From positions 868,001 through 932,000 of the forward strand of contig NC_092410.1 in assembly GCF_009017415.1 (NCBI RefSeq): a stretch of DNA of 64,000 bases, given 5' to 3'. Made by a program: the position numbers and the translations under genes. Source of the stretch: Aspergillus flavus. Lineage: Eukaryota; Ascomycota; Eurotiomycetes; Eurotiales; Aspergillaceae. Below are positions 1 to 11,280 of this stretch, in pieces. Within the stretch, counting starts at the first letter, position 1. Each line of letters starts with the position of its first letter. The notes beneath the pieces were generated by a model. The model did no database searches. It saw nothing but the letters and a program-made list of their open reading frames with translations, and had not been told where the DNA came from.

Positions 1-1277
1 GTTTCTACCGCTGGGCTTCCGGACTTGGTTGGCGTATTAGAGAATTTTGATTCTGCGATACCTTTCGGCTTGGTCGGTGGCGGTTTAAGGCCATTTTCAA
101 TTGCTTCTGCCTCCTCGAAGTCAAATTCGGGTTTTTGTCGAGCTTTAGCCGCAAGTTCTTCACCCTCTTTTAGGAGAAGCTGCAAAGCCGCTTCCTCTAA
201 TGACTTCTCATCCACAGGAGGCGGAGGCGGGGGCGGGGGTGCTGGCGTGGGCTCCTTTGGTGTTGCAGACGTATCCCGCCGTGAATCTCGTAAACGGGGA
301 GATAACCCACGATCAGAACGATGGCCTAGCGAGCGGTCACGACGATAGCGGGAGCGGTCCCTATCCCGATCTCGTTCGGAGTCTCTATCTCTCGTGCGAC
401 TGCGGTCACGCCAATCACGATATTTTTCACGTTCCTCCCGTCGTCGTCGTTCATATCGTTCCTGCCGCTCCTTTTCTCTTTGCTCATCCTGTGCTCGCTG
501 TTCTGCGCGACGCTGTTCCTCACGCTCCCTTCTTCTTGCCCTTTCTTCCTCCTCCTTTTGTCGATCTAGCTCACGTTGCTTGCGCTTCTCTTCCGCCTTT
601 CGTCGCGCTTCCTCTTCTTCGGCTTCTTTCTGTTTGCGCAAAGTCTCTTGCCACACCTTCTCGCGTTCCTCCCGCTTAGCTTTAACATGTGCGGCATAGT
701 CCTCGTCCGTCTTATTTCCAGCCTGCTCTTCGCGAGCGGCAGCTTCCTCGCCGATCTGCTCGCGGCGAATCTCTCGGATAGACTCTAGGATAGCTGGAAG
801 ATGTTTCGAAGCCAGCGCATCGAGCGATGCCTCGACGGTCTTATAGATGTCGCTACGATCCACAGCTCCTTCAATCAACGTCGCAGCTTTTCCGCGTTCA
901 CGGGAAAGTAATTCCGGTTCGCGAGTGATCTCAGATTCCGCTAATTCGACTAATAGATTGGTAAACTCTACCTTCCCTTCCTACATTTGAGCGCATTAGC
1001 AAGGGAACAATCTTGTACGACTGAGAACCAGAATGTAGAATGAATTAACTACTAAACATACTCCTTCATCAAATTCCGTCCATAATTTCTTTCGCGTAGT
1101 GTCGAAGCCACCCCTTTTCTTGAATGCGTGTAGGAGGTCCTCAATAGTCCTATGCTGCGTGGGGGACAACGGTAACTCTTCGGTTTTGAACTTCTTCCGT
1201 TGCAAACTTTCAATATCCACCGACGGCCGTTTAACGTCAGTAGGTTGAACATCCGGCATCTCCTCTGGACCAGCCAT
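1..1277 (-). CDS. shg1: COMPASS subunit Shg1-like protein (C-terminus cut by window edge)
   Basis: Two visible exons on the minus strand, 1277..1062 and 980..1; the frame stays open to the left edge, so the C-terminus is missing. The intron (1061..981) starts GTATGT and ends GTAG, with a GCTAATG branch-like site. The first 70 or so residues, through the segment HAFKKRGGFDT, and the start of exon 2 (EFTNLLVELAESEI) look like the Shg1/BOD1 domain of the Set1 histone H3K4 methyltransferase complex. After it comes a long, highly charged helix rich in R, E, K and Q (about positions 700..400), an RD/RS-rich stretch, a run of eight prolines (near 220), then a less biased tail. Shg1-type proteins act in chromatin, so a nuclear location is inferred. 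The family call rests on recognition of the N-terminal domain; the charged tail says little about function. Confidence 0.8.
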
Positions 1278-1681
1278 GCCGAGAAGCCAGAAAGAAAATA
1301 TAATTAAAAAATTCAGCTAACCCCACTTCAAGGGATTTCTGACGTTCCTCCAAGGCTGGCCAAAAAGGAAGCGCAGATCTATGTCGCGCGGCCCGCATCC
1401 TAGAATCGCGAGTTGTTGGCCTGGGGTCCTGTGATCGGAGGAACAGTTCTTCCGTGACGAGATTGGGAACTGCAGCCCCGTGATTCGACGGAGTGGGAGA
1501 ACATGAGAATCAACCTCATCTCCGCCCGCAACAAGCTCACCAAATCGCCGGTTCGGAGCTCAGATTACGCAGTGACCGCTTGATCCTCGATTGAAGCGGA
1601 CCCGGTCCCAATCCCTTATTTATCGACCCTTATTCCGACGTTCTCCTTTCCCGTTCCGCGCACTCCGCACCCTCCATCATC
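1278..1681. promoter_or_regulatory. Divergent intergenic region, shg1 / complex I subunit
   Basis: About 400 bp separates the shg1 start codon (minus) from the start of the small complex I subunit (plus), so it must hold both promoters. No TATA box or named operator was identified. The last 100 bp before 1682 are pyrimidine-rich, as is usual for fungal leaders. Confidence 0.5.
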
Positions 1682-2058
1682 ATGGTCCACAAAGTCCTCT
1701 TCTGGGGCGGCTTCGGTATGTACTGCATATTTACCCCATGATAAACCCCCATTGGGACATGTCACCGTCCCGAATTGGGCTGTCGGACCTTCCACTAACA
1801 GTACATCCAGGCATCGCCGTCCGTCTCTGGCAGCTCGGTATCGAAATGCGTCCCATTCTCGCCAAGGAATCTCTCTGGGTGTACCCTCTCTTTGCCGGTG
1901 TCGGTAGCAGCTTCGGATACTGGCTCCAGGGCGTTGAGGACAGACAGCTCAAGATCCTTGCGCAGCGCCGCGAGGCTATCATCGAAAAGCGTCGGAGACG
2001 TGACCAGGGCACATTGAGCAAGGTTGAGGAGGCCGGCACTCTTGCCGCGACGTCGTGA
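1682..2058 (+). CDS. Small accessory subunit of mitochondrial complex I (NUVM/B15-type, tentative)
   Basis: Two exons, 1682..1715 and 1811..2058, joined across a GTATGT...CAG intron, give 93 residues beginning MVHKVLFWGGFGIAVRLWQL. Start choice: this ATG splices cleanly into the conserved-looking second exon, whereas the longer upstream frame simply reads through the intron. The protein has one hydrophobic stretch in the middle (WVYPLFAGVGSSFGYWL), then a basic helix with EDRQ and EKRRRRD. This matches a small fungal NADH:ubiquinone oxidoreductase accessory subunit usually annotated as a 14 kDa or NUVM-type subunit, which sits in the inner-membrane arm. Membership of complex I is fairly likely. 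The exact subunit name is uncertain because such small proteins have few diagnostic residues. Confidence 0.65.
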
Positions 2059-2701
2059 ATGTGATATTTTGAGTTCTGGAGAAGGTGGTTGAAGGACAGG
2101 ATTAGGAGACGATGGCTGTGTTAGTCGACTTGACTGGCCAACGGTCCAGTCGTTCTTGTATCAAAATTCGAACGGTTATGCTCGGGCTCCTGTTATCGAA
2201 AGAGGGGAAGGCATGACGGCTTTAGTGCCTATGAGCAAGACCTAGATTATGTGTTTATTTTCAATTGTTTTATTCCACTGTTCGCATTGCAATAGCAGAT
2301 TTTCGTTTGCTTTTTGATTGTATCTGCATGTTGATGTCGTTGCTCAGTAGCTCCCGTCATCTTGCGAGATGTCATTTGTGGTAAGGGTTTCTGTTTCCCG
2401 GTTATCATACAAGCTAAGCTTCACATAAACGATGTGGATTAAGATGGCTAGCATCTACAATACATTTACACCAAGAATCAAATTTTGACTTCTCAGTGAA
2501 ACCTTCGATCATTTCGCAGCCACCGACAAGGTTGTTGGTTTGAACGATTTCTAATTAGCCCAAAGTGGGCAGCCAAAAACAGTCGAGTATATAGTAGTTA
2601 GATTTTCACACAGTGAACAATCCATATACGTGTTACATTAATGTACAGTTGAGTATAACGTTTCAAGAAAGAAGTTCCGTCATCATGGCCGTATCGTGCA
2701 A
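2059..2701. other. Convergent intergenic region (3' flanks)
   Basis: About 640 bp between the convergent complex I subunit gene and zrg17. It is AT-rich with short T and A tracts, as expected of two 3' untranslated regions. The short open frames here overlap the zrg17 3' end in other frames and are not credible genes. Confidence 0.4.
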
Positions 2702-4158
2702 TCATGACTTCTCTATCGTAAATTGCAAGGACACTTCCCATCTCTGACCACCAGACCCATATCCACCACCTAATCGGTTTCTGATTAGGCTGGAGATACG
2801 CTCTCGAAGTCGAATGATATTCTCTTCTGAGCCCGATACACGCAGCTTCAAGTTTGCCATGCATAATCCGTAGTGGACCTGCCAGAACCTGGCGTCGTCG
2901 ACGCCGAACACGGACGGGTCAGCTTCAATATCCCGGATGACGTCCTTTACTCCCGGGCCAGAATATGACATGAGAAGCATAGAACCAAGTGTCTTGACCA
3001 AGCGCACACCGATGACACACATGGAGATAGCAATCGTACTGGACAAGAGAACGTCAAGCCAGTTATAGAGGCGCACGGATACCAGGGGAAGCAGCAAGAG
3101 AAGTGTGGAGCAAGAAAGCGTAAGAAAGTGAGACGGGTTGCTGAGCACTGAAGGAAGAGATTCAATGTATCCGAATCGCATCGCCTTTCCTATCCGGCCA
3201 TGGTTCTTTAGACCAATTGCAGAGATCAGCGTGGATGAGATGGCCAAGAGAGCAGTGACATCCACACTGCCTACAGACACACGTTCATGAGCATGAGAGT
3301 GGTGAGGCTCGTGGCCAGATGATTCGAGAAAATGCTGCAAGTTATGGGAGATAAGATCCATTCCCATAAAAAGCAGAAGCACGCACATTGCGAAACCAGC
3401 GAGCACTTCGGCCCGTTCCAGCCCAAACGGATGGCGAACGCTGGATCGCTTCCATACTTCGAAATTGCTCAATACATCCACCGAAACACACAGCAACGCT
3501 CCAAGAGAGTCGAACAGAATGAGGTGGGACAAAGCCGTCATAGCCAGGGACCCGTGCGCACTCCAAAGAGTATATGCGGCGACAAACATATGGCACACAC
3601 TCCACCAAAACCGCGTTTTCTGTTCTTTCGACATACTCGCACGGCACTCCTTGAAAGTCGGTATCGGCAACGAATTAGGCAGGGCCAATGGGGCCCTGGG
3701 TGGTGGCTCAAGGAATATCTGGTGCGATATACTACTATGCTTATACTTATGTCCACGTCGCTGGCCAATGTTCTATATGCGATTGAGCAACAATCAGCAT
3801 CATTTCCTATGCAGTTCCATCTGAAGAGAACAGAGGGACTTACAGACTTCACTACCGGGCTCTTCGCCATGGTGGTGGTCTTGAAATTGAATGGTCCAGC
3901 TGAGCCATTGTCACCCTGGCTGTTCTGCGGTACATTATCGGAAGGGCTGAGTGTGAAGGACGCTCGTGTAGGACTCAGGCGATTAGAGCCTTCAGTATTC
4001 AAGGAGCCCCTTTGCGGGGGAAAACTGTCGACCAATGGTGACAAGGAATCTTTGTCCTGCGCACCAAGGCGGGAGGAGTTGTCGGGGGCGCTTGGAGGAT
4101 CATCGGGGGGTGGAGTAGGGGTGCGCGGAGGAAGAGGAATAGGAAGGTTTGATGCCAT
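2702..4158 (-). CDS. zrg17: Zrg17-like cation diffusion facilitator (zinc transport into the secretory pathway)
   Basis: Exons 4158..3844 and 3760..2702; the intron has a GTAAGT donor and ends in GGCCAG. The product is 457 residues. The first 105 or so are Pro/Ser-rich and low complexity (cytosolic N-tail). From about residue 150 there are hydrophobic segments typical of the CDF family, including the SHLILFDSLGALL segment (H184, D189), which lies where CDF transporters bind metal, and a His-rich loop with HEPHHSHAH. A hydrophilic C-terminal domain follows. Zrg17 and its partner Msc2 form a heterodimeric zinc importer of the ER/early secretory pathway in yeast, and this divergent CDF type fits the Zrg17 half better than a vacuolar Zrc1 type. 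The second half lacks an obvious second HxxxD pair, which also fits a Zrg17/ZnT6-like subunit. A start 18 nt further upstream (4176) is possible. Confidence 0.8.
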
Positions 4159-4588
4159 TTGCACCAGACAAATCAATGGCGCCTGCGCCGAACCAAGGAT
4201 ATGGTCAAGTGAGGAATGTTACAGTGTGCTGTGGATCAGGGATGGAGAAAGGATAAAGCAAGCCGCCGCGCAGAGCAAGAGATAGATAGGGAAGGGTCAC
4301 GGGCTGATCTTCCCGAGTTATCGATAAATCAGGAGGCGGAAAGGCGGGGAGGTTGGTGCCGGGGAAGCCTGAGGCCTCGACTCACTCATCGCATCATCGA
4401 CTCCCAGTCTGTCCGTGTCGTCATTCATGACAGCCTTGTTCACGTCCTGAACCCTGGTCGCGTTTCCTTCCACAACATAATATTTATTCTCCATTGCTGC
4501 GCCACGTCCTGGACTGGCAATGCAGCACAACGTACGCCGTTCCATTTGAGGAGACTCCAACTCCGATGCCCGCATTTCCTCGGCATCT
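4159..4588. promoter_or_regulatory. Divergent intergenic region, zrg17 / dscA
   Basis: About 430 bp between two divergently read genes that both work in the secretory/Golgi system. No recognisable binding site was found on inspection. Overlapping open frames across it are shadows. Confidence 0.4.
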
Positions 4589-6994
4589 ATGGATCACCGC
4601 GGTTCCTTCTTTTTCTTCTTGGTCGTTTTCTACCTGCTCCTCAGCTCCCAGTCTCATCCTCCTTTAATTTCTCAGGATCGAGAACGTCAGCGGGAAATCG
4701 CGAGGGAAAAGGATGCGCTTCGTCTGCTGAATGAGTCCAAGTATGGGGACTTCAACCCACCGACTGATCGATGGTTGCCTTTCCCGGGAGTGAGGAAGAA
4801 CGACAGTTATGCTTGGGAGCTTCTTTCGGAAGTTCAGGATAGGGCGCGCTATCAGCTACGGTCGGCTATTTCAAATGCTGGGTTAGAGGTTCCTAAGGGT
4901 CTCGACGACCCGGCCGAATCGCAGGCGCTCAACCTAACGGAATTGCTTCTCCCCGTCTACCGTAATGCGACTGGTAAACTGCGCGGAGACTGGGTGCGGC
5001 GCAAGCTGGAAAAAGCTCATCGCCCATTGAATACAACTGCCATCGCACTCGAGAATGAGTACTTTACGCACGAGTTTAGCCACAATGTCACTGGCAATAC
5101 GGGGTCCTTCTATCTAGACTTGCGTGAGGGAGGTGGCGAAGAGCTTCGGCTGCGCAATGGCCACGTTCGTGAAATTCGAGCGACTTTAGCTGTGGAAAAT
5201 GGCGACTTTTGGGGAAATACATGGTACCTTCCTTTATTCGGTATCCATTTCCCTGAAACGGGCGGTATTATCCTGACTACAACGAGCGAGAAGTTCGGTG
5301 GCATTTTTACCTTGCCACATTTGGCACTTACATCAGATGCATACGACCTTTCGCACCAGCTTCTCATGAAGTCTCTCTCGGATGCAATATCTGAGAAGCA
5401 GAACCGGGCACCTACACTTTTTCCCTGGTCTTCGCTTGTTGGGGCGGAGCAGGTGGAGTTCCCTGCGCCGAAGTGTGAGCACATAGTCTATCTACAACAG
5501 CATCCGATTGCCGTCCATGACTACCTTGCGGACAGGCAAGTCATCGAACAGATTGAGCAGGAGCTCAGATACCCCATGGGCGCACCAATTCCCTCCCCTC
5601 CACTTATGGTCATGTCAGCTGTTGTATTTTCTCCCGACTGTGGGTACGTCCTGGAGACCAAGGGTGCGCCTGATTACCCACCCACTGAAGCACTGTATCT
5701 ATCCGGGCCAAAGCTGGAGGAGCTCGGGAAATACTCAGCTCGGTTAATATTCGTAATATGCGGTATCTCCGTTGCACAAATTGCCCTACTTTTGCGGCAG
5801 GTCAAGGAGGCTTCAACGCCCTCCACCAGGAGCCGTATTAGTTTTTATACGATTGCATTGATGGCTTTTGGAGACTCATTTCTGCTCGTATTCATGTTAC
5901 TGGAACTGTATCCAGCAGTCTCTTTCTTACTCTTGACGACCGCATCATTCCTCACGTTCCTTTCAGTCAGCTATATCGGAATGAAATTCATGATGGAAAT
6001 ATGGGCGGTCCAGGCACCGGAACGGCGAGAGCAGGACCGCCGATCCAACCCTTCGGCAACAACAGCTCGCCCGGCTACTCTACCATTGCCAGCCACCACA
6101 CGACTTAGAGACACCGGTGCAACACCTATCATTTTAACACCAGACCAAGATCCTCCCGAGGAAGAAGATGAGCCGCCTCCAAATCGTAGCACCACGCCGA
6201 CAGCCCGAGAGACCCGCAGTGATGTAGGAGCCATGTATGCACGGTTTTATTTTATCCTATTCGTGATGCTCATCATTTCTATTTGGTCTTTCCTATGGCC
6301 AAATCGCCTGGGAGCGCTCTATGCCCGAGCTCTCGGGTTCGTATACCTGTCATTCTGGACCCCTCAGATTTATCGGAACGTTATGCGCAATTGCCGCAAG
6401 GCCCTGCGCTGGGATTTTGTGGTTGGCCAAAGTTTCCTGCGTCTGTTTCCTTTCATGTATTTCTTGACTGTGTCCGGCAACGTGCTATTCATTCGACCCG
6501 ACACGACAACAGCCCTGGCACTGGCCGGGTGGGTGTGGATACAGGTCTGGATATTGGCAAGCCAGGACATTCTAGGTCCGCGCTTCTTCGTACCTCGAGG
6601 CTGGGCACCACCAGCCTATGATTATCACCCTATTGTACGAGATGCTGCCGGATCGGATGCTGACCTTGAGTCCGGTGGAGTTCTACCAATTGGAGCATTG
6701 AGAGCAGATGAAAGGGATTTTGATACCAAAGAGGATGACAAGCAGCGTCCGAAGGATAAGAAGAAAGCGGTATTCGACTGTGCGATATGCATGCAGGAAA
6801 TTGAGGTGCCCGTTCTCGCCGCGCCCGGTGGTGCTGGAGGCAGCAGCATGACAGATGGAGCCACGAGTATCCTTAGCCGTCGGGCGTATATGGTCACTCC
6901 TTGTCGACATATCTTTCACAGCACATGCTTAGAGAGCTGGATGCGACTCCGGCTCCAGTGCCCTATTTGCCGAGAGTCTATCCCTCCTGTATAG
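4589..6994 (+). CDS. dscA: DscA/Tul1, Golgi Dsc E3 ubiquitin ligase RING subunit
   Basis: Uninterrupted 801-residue frame. The N-terminus is a signal peptide (FFFFLVVFYLLLS), followed by a lumenal domain of about 350 residues. A polytopic region follows (about residues 385-470 and 550-700), with a Pro/Thr/Glu-rich loop between the two parts. The C-terminus is a RING-H2 finger (about residues 730-798): a CAIC pair, then CRHIFHSTC and CPIC, with spacing C-x1-H-x2-H-x2-C-x10-C-x2-C. This order is that of Tul1/Dsc1, the E3 of the Dsc complex. In fission yeast and Aspergillus the complex is needed to process the SREBP sterol/hypoxia regulator. The length and the single exon fit the family. It is complete and shows nothing odd. 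Confidence 0.92.
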   Translation: MDHRGSFFFFLVVFYLLLSSQSHPPLISQDRERQREIAREKDALRLLNESKYGDFNPPTDRWLPFPGVRKNDSYAWELLSEVQDRARYQLRSAISNAGLEVPKGLDDPAESQALNLTELLLPVYRNATGKLRGDWVRRKLEKAHRPLNTTAIALENEYFTHEFSHNVTGNTGSFYLDLREGGGEELRLRNGHVREIRATLAVENGDFWGNTWYLPLFGIHFPETGGIILTTTSEKFGGIFTLPHLALTSDAYDLSHQLLMKSLSDAISEKQNRAPTLFPWSSLVGAEQVEFPAPKCEHIVYLQQHPIAVHDYLADRQVIEQIEQELRYPMGAPIPSPPLMVMSAVVFSPDCGYVLETKGAPDYPPTEALYLSGPKLEELGKYSARLIFVICGISVAQIALLLRQVKEASTPSTRSRISFYTIALMAFGDSFLLVFMLLELYPAVSFLLLTTASFLTFLSVSYIGMKFMMEIWAVQAPERREQDRRSNPSATTARPATLPLPATTRLRDTGATPIILTPDQDPPEEEDEPPPNRSTTPTARETRSDVGAMYARFYFILFVMLIISIWSFLWPNRLGALYARALGFVYLSFWTPQIYRNVMRNCRKALRWDFVVGQSFLRLFPFMYFLTVSGNVLFIRPDTTTALALAGWVWIQVWILASQDILGPRFFVPRGWAPPAYDYHPIVRDAAGSDADLESGGVLPIGALRADERDFDTKEDDKQRPKDKKKAVFDCAICMQEIEVPVLAAPGGAGGSSMTDGATSILSRRAYMVTPCRHIFHSTCLESWMRLRLQCPICRESIPPV

Positions 6995-7527
6995 CGTATA
7001 TGATGGTGGACATACCCAGGGAAAAGTGTACACAAAGCTAGACTGTATTAATCTTATTATATATTTGAGTCACAGTCATCATGGAAACGTAGGACGGGTA
7101 CTACTACGCAGAAGAATCGTCGTATGCAGCCCTGTCGGAGTCTAAGTCCCCGGCTTTGAGCATAGCCACTCTCCCACTAAGAAGTGTTTCTTTGATACTT
7201 GGAGGCACAATGGCAGCCATGTACCTTAGCAGGCTTTCGCCCTATGCCATAAGCATTAGATCCTAGTTAATTGCACCGAGTCATCGGTAAGCTTCCAAAC
7301 AGGACATTGGCAACATGTATATTATTTCCATCGGGCCAGTGTTGTTGAATAACAGGCCCAGCCGTCGACGGCTTATACACGAGTCTAACATTTCATCAAA
7401 AGAGACAATAATTTGGTTCCTCGTTGGTAAAACAGAACAATCCGACATTAAAAAAACCATGATCACCGAGCGCTTCATTTTGACATACCATCGCATCTAC
7501 GCATCTTCCTTATCCGAGCATGCGCCC
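6995..7527. other. Convergent intergenic region dscA / gcvH
   Basis: About 530 bp of 3' flanking sequence between convergent genes. Short frames on both strands (71-90 codons) look random, and I see no RNA gene. Confidence 0.35.
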
Positions 7528-8208
7528 CTACTCATCACCAAGGGTTTCCTTGTAGGCCTTGGCATCAAGCAGGTTGTCAAGCTCTGAGGCGTCCTTGACC
7601 TCGATCTCAGCGATCCAGGCGTCACCCTCGGGGCTCTCGTTGATGAACTTGGCCTTATCCTCCAGAATTGAGTTAACGTTGATCACCTTACCGCCGACAG
7701 GAGAGTTGACGTCGGAAGCCGACTTGACAGACTCTACAGCTCCAACGGGTTCCCCGGCGCTGACCTCGGCGTCGACCTCAGGAAGCTCAACGAACACAAC
7801 GTCGCCCAAGGAATGGGCAGCGTACTCTGTAATTCCGACCTTGGCTATTCATTCATTGTAAGCATAACATGCGCATTGAGGCTAGAATGTGCCATGTGTC
7901 GCCGTTTATGAACTCACCAGTCTTGCCGTCAGCGGCCAACTCAATCCATTCGTGAGACTCGGTGTACTTCTTCAGCTCCACTGCAACAATTCATAAAATA
8001 TTAGTATTTGTAACTGATATACGACATCTCAATGCCCTTCTGAAGGAAACTCGGAAAGATCCTTACTGAATGGGCTTTGGGAGAAGCTCCTAACACTTCC
8101 CCGCGGGAAAGCAGTTGCGGGCGAAACCCTGCATGCGGCGGCCAGAGGGAGCTTCTGGGAAAGCACGCGAGAGGCGAAGGGGCGGACGGATCTGGCGATG
8201 GCAGACAT
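7528..8208 (-). CDS. gcvH: Glycine cleavage system H protein, mitochondrial
   Basis: Three exons on the minus strand: 8208..8067, 7980..7918 and 7844..7528, giving 173 residues. The N-terminus is a basic, Arg/Ser/Ala-rich mitochondrial presequence (MSAIARSVRPFASRVLSQ). Exons 2-3 give KKYTESHEWIELAADG and VGITEYAAHSLGDVVFVELP, the conserved start of H proteins. The lipoate attachment lysine lies in VESVKSASDVNSP at about residue 109. H protein shuttles the aminomethyl group between the P, T and L proteins of glycine decarboxylase in the mitochondrial matrix. Both introns use GTAAGG/GTGAGT donors and restore the frame exactly. It is complete. Confidence 0.95.
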
Positions 8209-8477
8209 TTTGAAGAGTCTTGAGTGAAATGAATAGGAATTGAGTCAAGGGAAAGTGTGGGAAGGCAAGAAAGTAGTGATAGAGAAGAGGGAAAGTTGGA
8301 GTCCGCGGAGAGATTGCGCAGGTTAAAGTAGTAGCTTACATAGTTCCCGGACTGATAGGCGCGCCAAGACTGCTGATAAGCGCCTTTACAATCCGTTGGC
8401 CGCAAGTCGGGAAAATCTCATCGTCCCCATCCCGTTGTTCGTCTCCGACGCTATCTACCCCCACACCGGTTGCGGCC

Positions 8478-9027
8478 ATGTTGTACGAGTTAATTGCCGT
8501 TGTATGATATCCTACGGATTTCCTCAGTTGATTGTCTGTGTTAAACAAGCTAATTGAACTCTTTGACAGGTCCGTCCGGGCAGCCTCCACGAGGTCCGAG
8601 AGTATGTCCTTCCGCGATTCCGTGTCCATCTGAGACGCCTCCCTTACCACCCTGGATCTGATAAATTCACCATCTGAGAAACATGTTTGAACGACGAGGA
8701 TAACTAACTCTTTTCAGAATCGCCCGTAATGCCGGCATTCAGGTCCTGCGCTCCGGCGGCGTAGTCCGCGGATACACCAACTGGGGCACCTTCCGACTCC
8801 CCAAGCCCACCACAAAGCACCAGGCCAGATACACGGAAGGTCACCACTTCATTATGCGCTTCGATGCTTCCGGCCCCGTACAGATGGCTGTCCGCAGAAC
8901 CCTCGGCCTCGATCCCCGGATGGTCCGCTTCTCGGTGGTCAAGCTGGGCGACAAGCTTGAGGACATAAAGGATGTCCAGGGCAAGGTTGAATGGAACAAC
9001 GCACGCAACATCTCCGAGTCTATCTAA
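8478..9027 (+). CDS. mrp17: Mitochondrial small-subunit ribosomal protein bS6m (Mrp17)
   Basis: Three exons, 8478..8501, 8570..8601 and 8718..9027, encode 121 residues: MLYELIAVVRPGSLHEVREIARNAG and onward. The first two exons are only 24 and 32 nt and were found by splice logic (donors at GTATGA and GTATGT, acceptors GACAG and TTCAG). The pattern of an MLYELI start, then IARNAG and a GVVRGYTNWGTF strand, is the S6 fold of bacterial-type small ribosomal subunits. The protein belongs to the 37S mitoribosome. It lies divergent from gcvH with about 270 bp between start codons, so both mitochondrial genes share one promoter region. Confidence 0.9.
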
Positions 9028-9814
9028 AAGTCGACGCTTCTTTGGTTACGGATTGGATGGATGAGATGAAGAAGAGCCGTTGTACAGCTCGTCTAAGTTG
9101 TTGATTTGCATTCGGACATTGATGGACATTGACAGTTCACTGTATTATTGGGATTGAGGGTTGTATTTTTGTACTATCATACCAGCATCGCAGGCGCACA
9201 TATATATCACTTAATCAGGTTTCACTTTGAGGTGCTATTCTACACCTGTCCAGATTCTCTACGGGTTGCTCAACAGGACACGTGACTTAGGATCCTAGGT
9301 CTCAAACAACAGTGTCATCATGGCCCAGTTTGAAAGGACTTCACTTTCGCTTATTAGACTTTATGCTAGTTTGTCGCCTCTATGAGATCGTCGCATGAGG
9401 GTCATTTGGTTGGCAACATGTGCTTTCCGGAAGTGGTTTCCGATTCCATTATGCCAAATCACTTTCTGATGTAAATATGCCATGTTACACTTGGAACGTG
9501 CAGCTTATTCTCAGGGTGGCTACTTGATAAGTTTTGATTCCCCACACGTTGGCAAAAGCCATGTATATATTGAGAATTGCCATGAAGGCAGTCGACACCT
9601 CCACCCGATCAGCCGAGGTTCGCCATAGTCGCATCGGGTAAGGCGGTCATGCGTCGCACCAATCTGTGGACTTACATATAGTAGTAACACATCAACTGTA
9701 AGCCGGATTAGCTTATCCCCTATTCCACTCTCCTGCTTATAGATATCCAGAGGAACAATCCCTCGAGGTCATCACCCTAATCCCCCTTACCTCAATTCCT
9801 ACCAGACTGCCACC
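9028..9814. other. Intergenic region upstream of the thioesterase gene
   Basis: About 790 bp. AT-rich tracts around 9190 and 9560 (tatatat) could serve as core promoter elements. No open frame of note and no RNA gene seen. Confidence 0.35.
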
Positions 9815-10986
9815 ATGCTACCCGATAGAAGCGACGACGATCCCCAGCTGGTGGCCTCCCCACCAACATTTGCCGAGCTGATGGCTCTAAAGCAACTCGA
9901 TAGCCCCAGCCACCTACACGGTATCTCCTCTGATGAGCCTGAAAAGATTGAGCGCTTCCAATCGCTCGCATCCCCGTATCCACCGGGTGAGGGCAAAATG
10001 GCCTTTGGTGGACACGTCTATGCGCAGTCCGCATACGCAGCATCAAAGACTGTAGAGAAAGGCTTTGTGATCCACGTAAGGTCCCTAGCTACCCATGCCC
10101 ATTCTTAAAGGCAGATCGGACTGACATTAATCAGGATATGACTGGCACATTCATCTTGGCGGGCCGGTTAGATGTTCCGTATGTGTACACAGTGCGCCAT
10201 GTGAGAGATGGCAAGATGTACTGTACTCGTGCAGTAGACGCCCGGCAAGAAGGCAAAGTTTGCTTCTCGTGCTTATGCTCATTTAAAAGGGATGAAGGGC
10301 CAGAGACGTTTGCACATCAGCCTCCTTCAGCACAGGAGCGCTTCAAGTCCATTCTCCAAGCGAAACGCGTGGAAGATCAAATCGTCAGTCCTAGTGTGGA
10401 TGCCGACTGGTGGATCGAAGTGGTTGAACAAGGGGGTGTCACGGAGCGGGAGTTCCCGGGGTTAGATATGCGCAAGACCGATATGCAGGGGTACAACCTT
10501 ACCGAGGATATAAAGCAGAACCCTGAGAAGTATCGCCAACTTCATCAGTACTCGCTCAAAGGATCGCCTCAAGATTCTACGGTTTCGGTCAGCAGGGAAG
10601 AACTGAAGGTAAAAGAGCAGTCAGGGGAATATGATAACCTATACGCATGTGCACATATGTATGCGAGCGACAGAAACTCTTTGCTGTTGATACCGCGCGC
10701 TCTGGGGCACAAGAACTGGATTGCAATGGCTAGCTTGACTCTCACAGTGATCTTTCACCAGCGTGGTAATGCTCTAAGGATGATTGATTGGGATGCAGTG
10801 TCGAGCCACGATGGCACGGATCTGCCGAAAAAGTGGTTCGTGCAAGAGGGGTGGACACCTCGTTCTGGTGAGAACCGGGCGATTCATGAGAGCTGGCTCT
10901 GGAGCCCGGATGGAAAACTGGTGGCTACCAGTTATCAAGATAGTCTGTTGAGACTCAGAAAACACGACCGAGAAGGGAAGTTATGA
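9815..10986 (+). CDS. Acyl-CoA thioesterase II (TesB family, double hot-dog)
   Basis: Two exons, 9815..10075 and 10135..10986, give 370 residues. The joined region reads GGHVYAQSAYAASKTVEKGF, then the splice, then TGTFILAGRLDVPYVYTVRHVRDGK, the typical first hot-dog domain of TesB enzymes. The second domain is seen in CAHMYASDRNSLLLIPRALG, MASLTLTVIFHQ and ESWLWSPDGKLVATSYQDSLLR near the C-terminus. These enzymes hydrolyse acyl-CoA to free fatty acid and CoA; many fungal members are peroxisomal. The C-terminus (EGKL) is not a classic SKL signal, so location is left open. The protein is complete and of normal length. Confidence 0.88.
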
Positions 10987-11280
10987 TGTGGCCTGTATAT
11001 AATATAGAGTATCCGACTGCAGAGATTCAATACACTGTATATACATATGCAGCGCGAACTATTTATACAAGTGTTTCGTGATGATATTTACATGTCTATT
11101 TGCATCCTAATGGTCTCCGCAGTCTTCATTGTACCAACATGGATGAATAGAAAAACTAGTATGCATTCAAAGGACGCAACTCAAGCAGTAGCGTAGCCCA
11201 TCGGTCAACTATCGTCTTGATTACCGTACAACTCATCATACTCATTTAATCCAGACCACTCAAGCAGACTCTAAGTACTC
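10987..11280. other. Convergent intergenic region thioesterase / ABM protein
   Basis: About 290 bp AT-rich 3' flank shared by two convergent genes; nothing else seen. Confidence 0.3.

Noticed and set aside
394..699. Ser/Arg-rich plus-strand frame
   Set aside because: It is the antisense shadow of the Arg/Glu-rich shg1 tail, where one repetitive strand always leaves the other open.
3332..4285. 317-codon plus-strand open frame
   Set aside because: Antisense to zrg17 and running across its intron; composition is random, while the minus strand has a coherent CDF transporter.
8336..8650. 104-codon minus-strand frame between gcvH and mrp17
   Set aside because: It overlaps the two small mrp17 exons and the shared promoter; the plus-strand splice model gives an exact bS6 protein.
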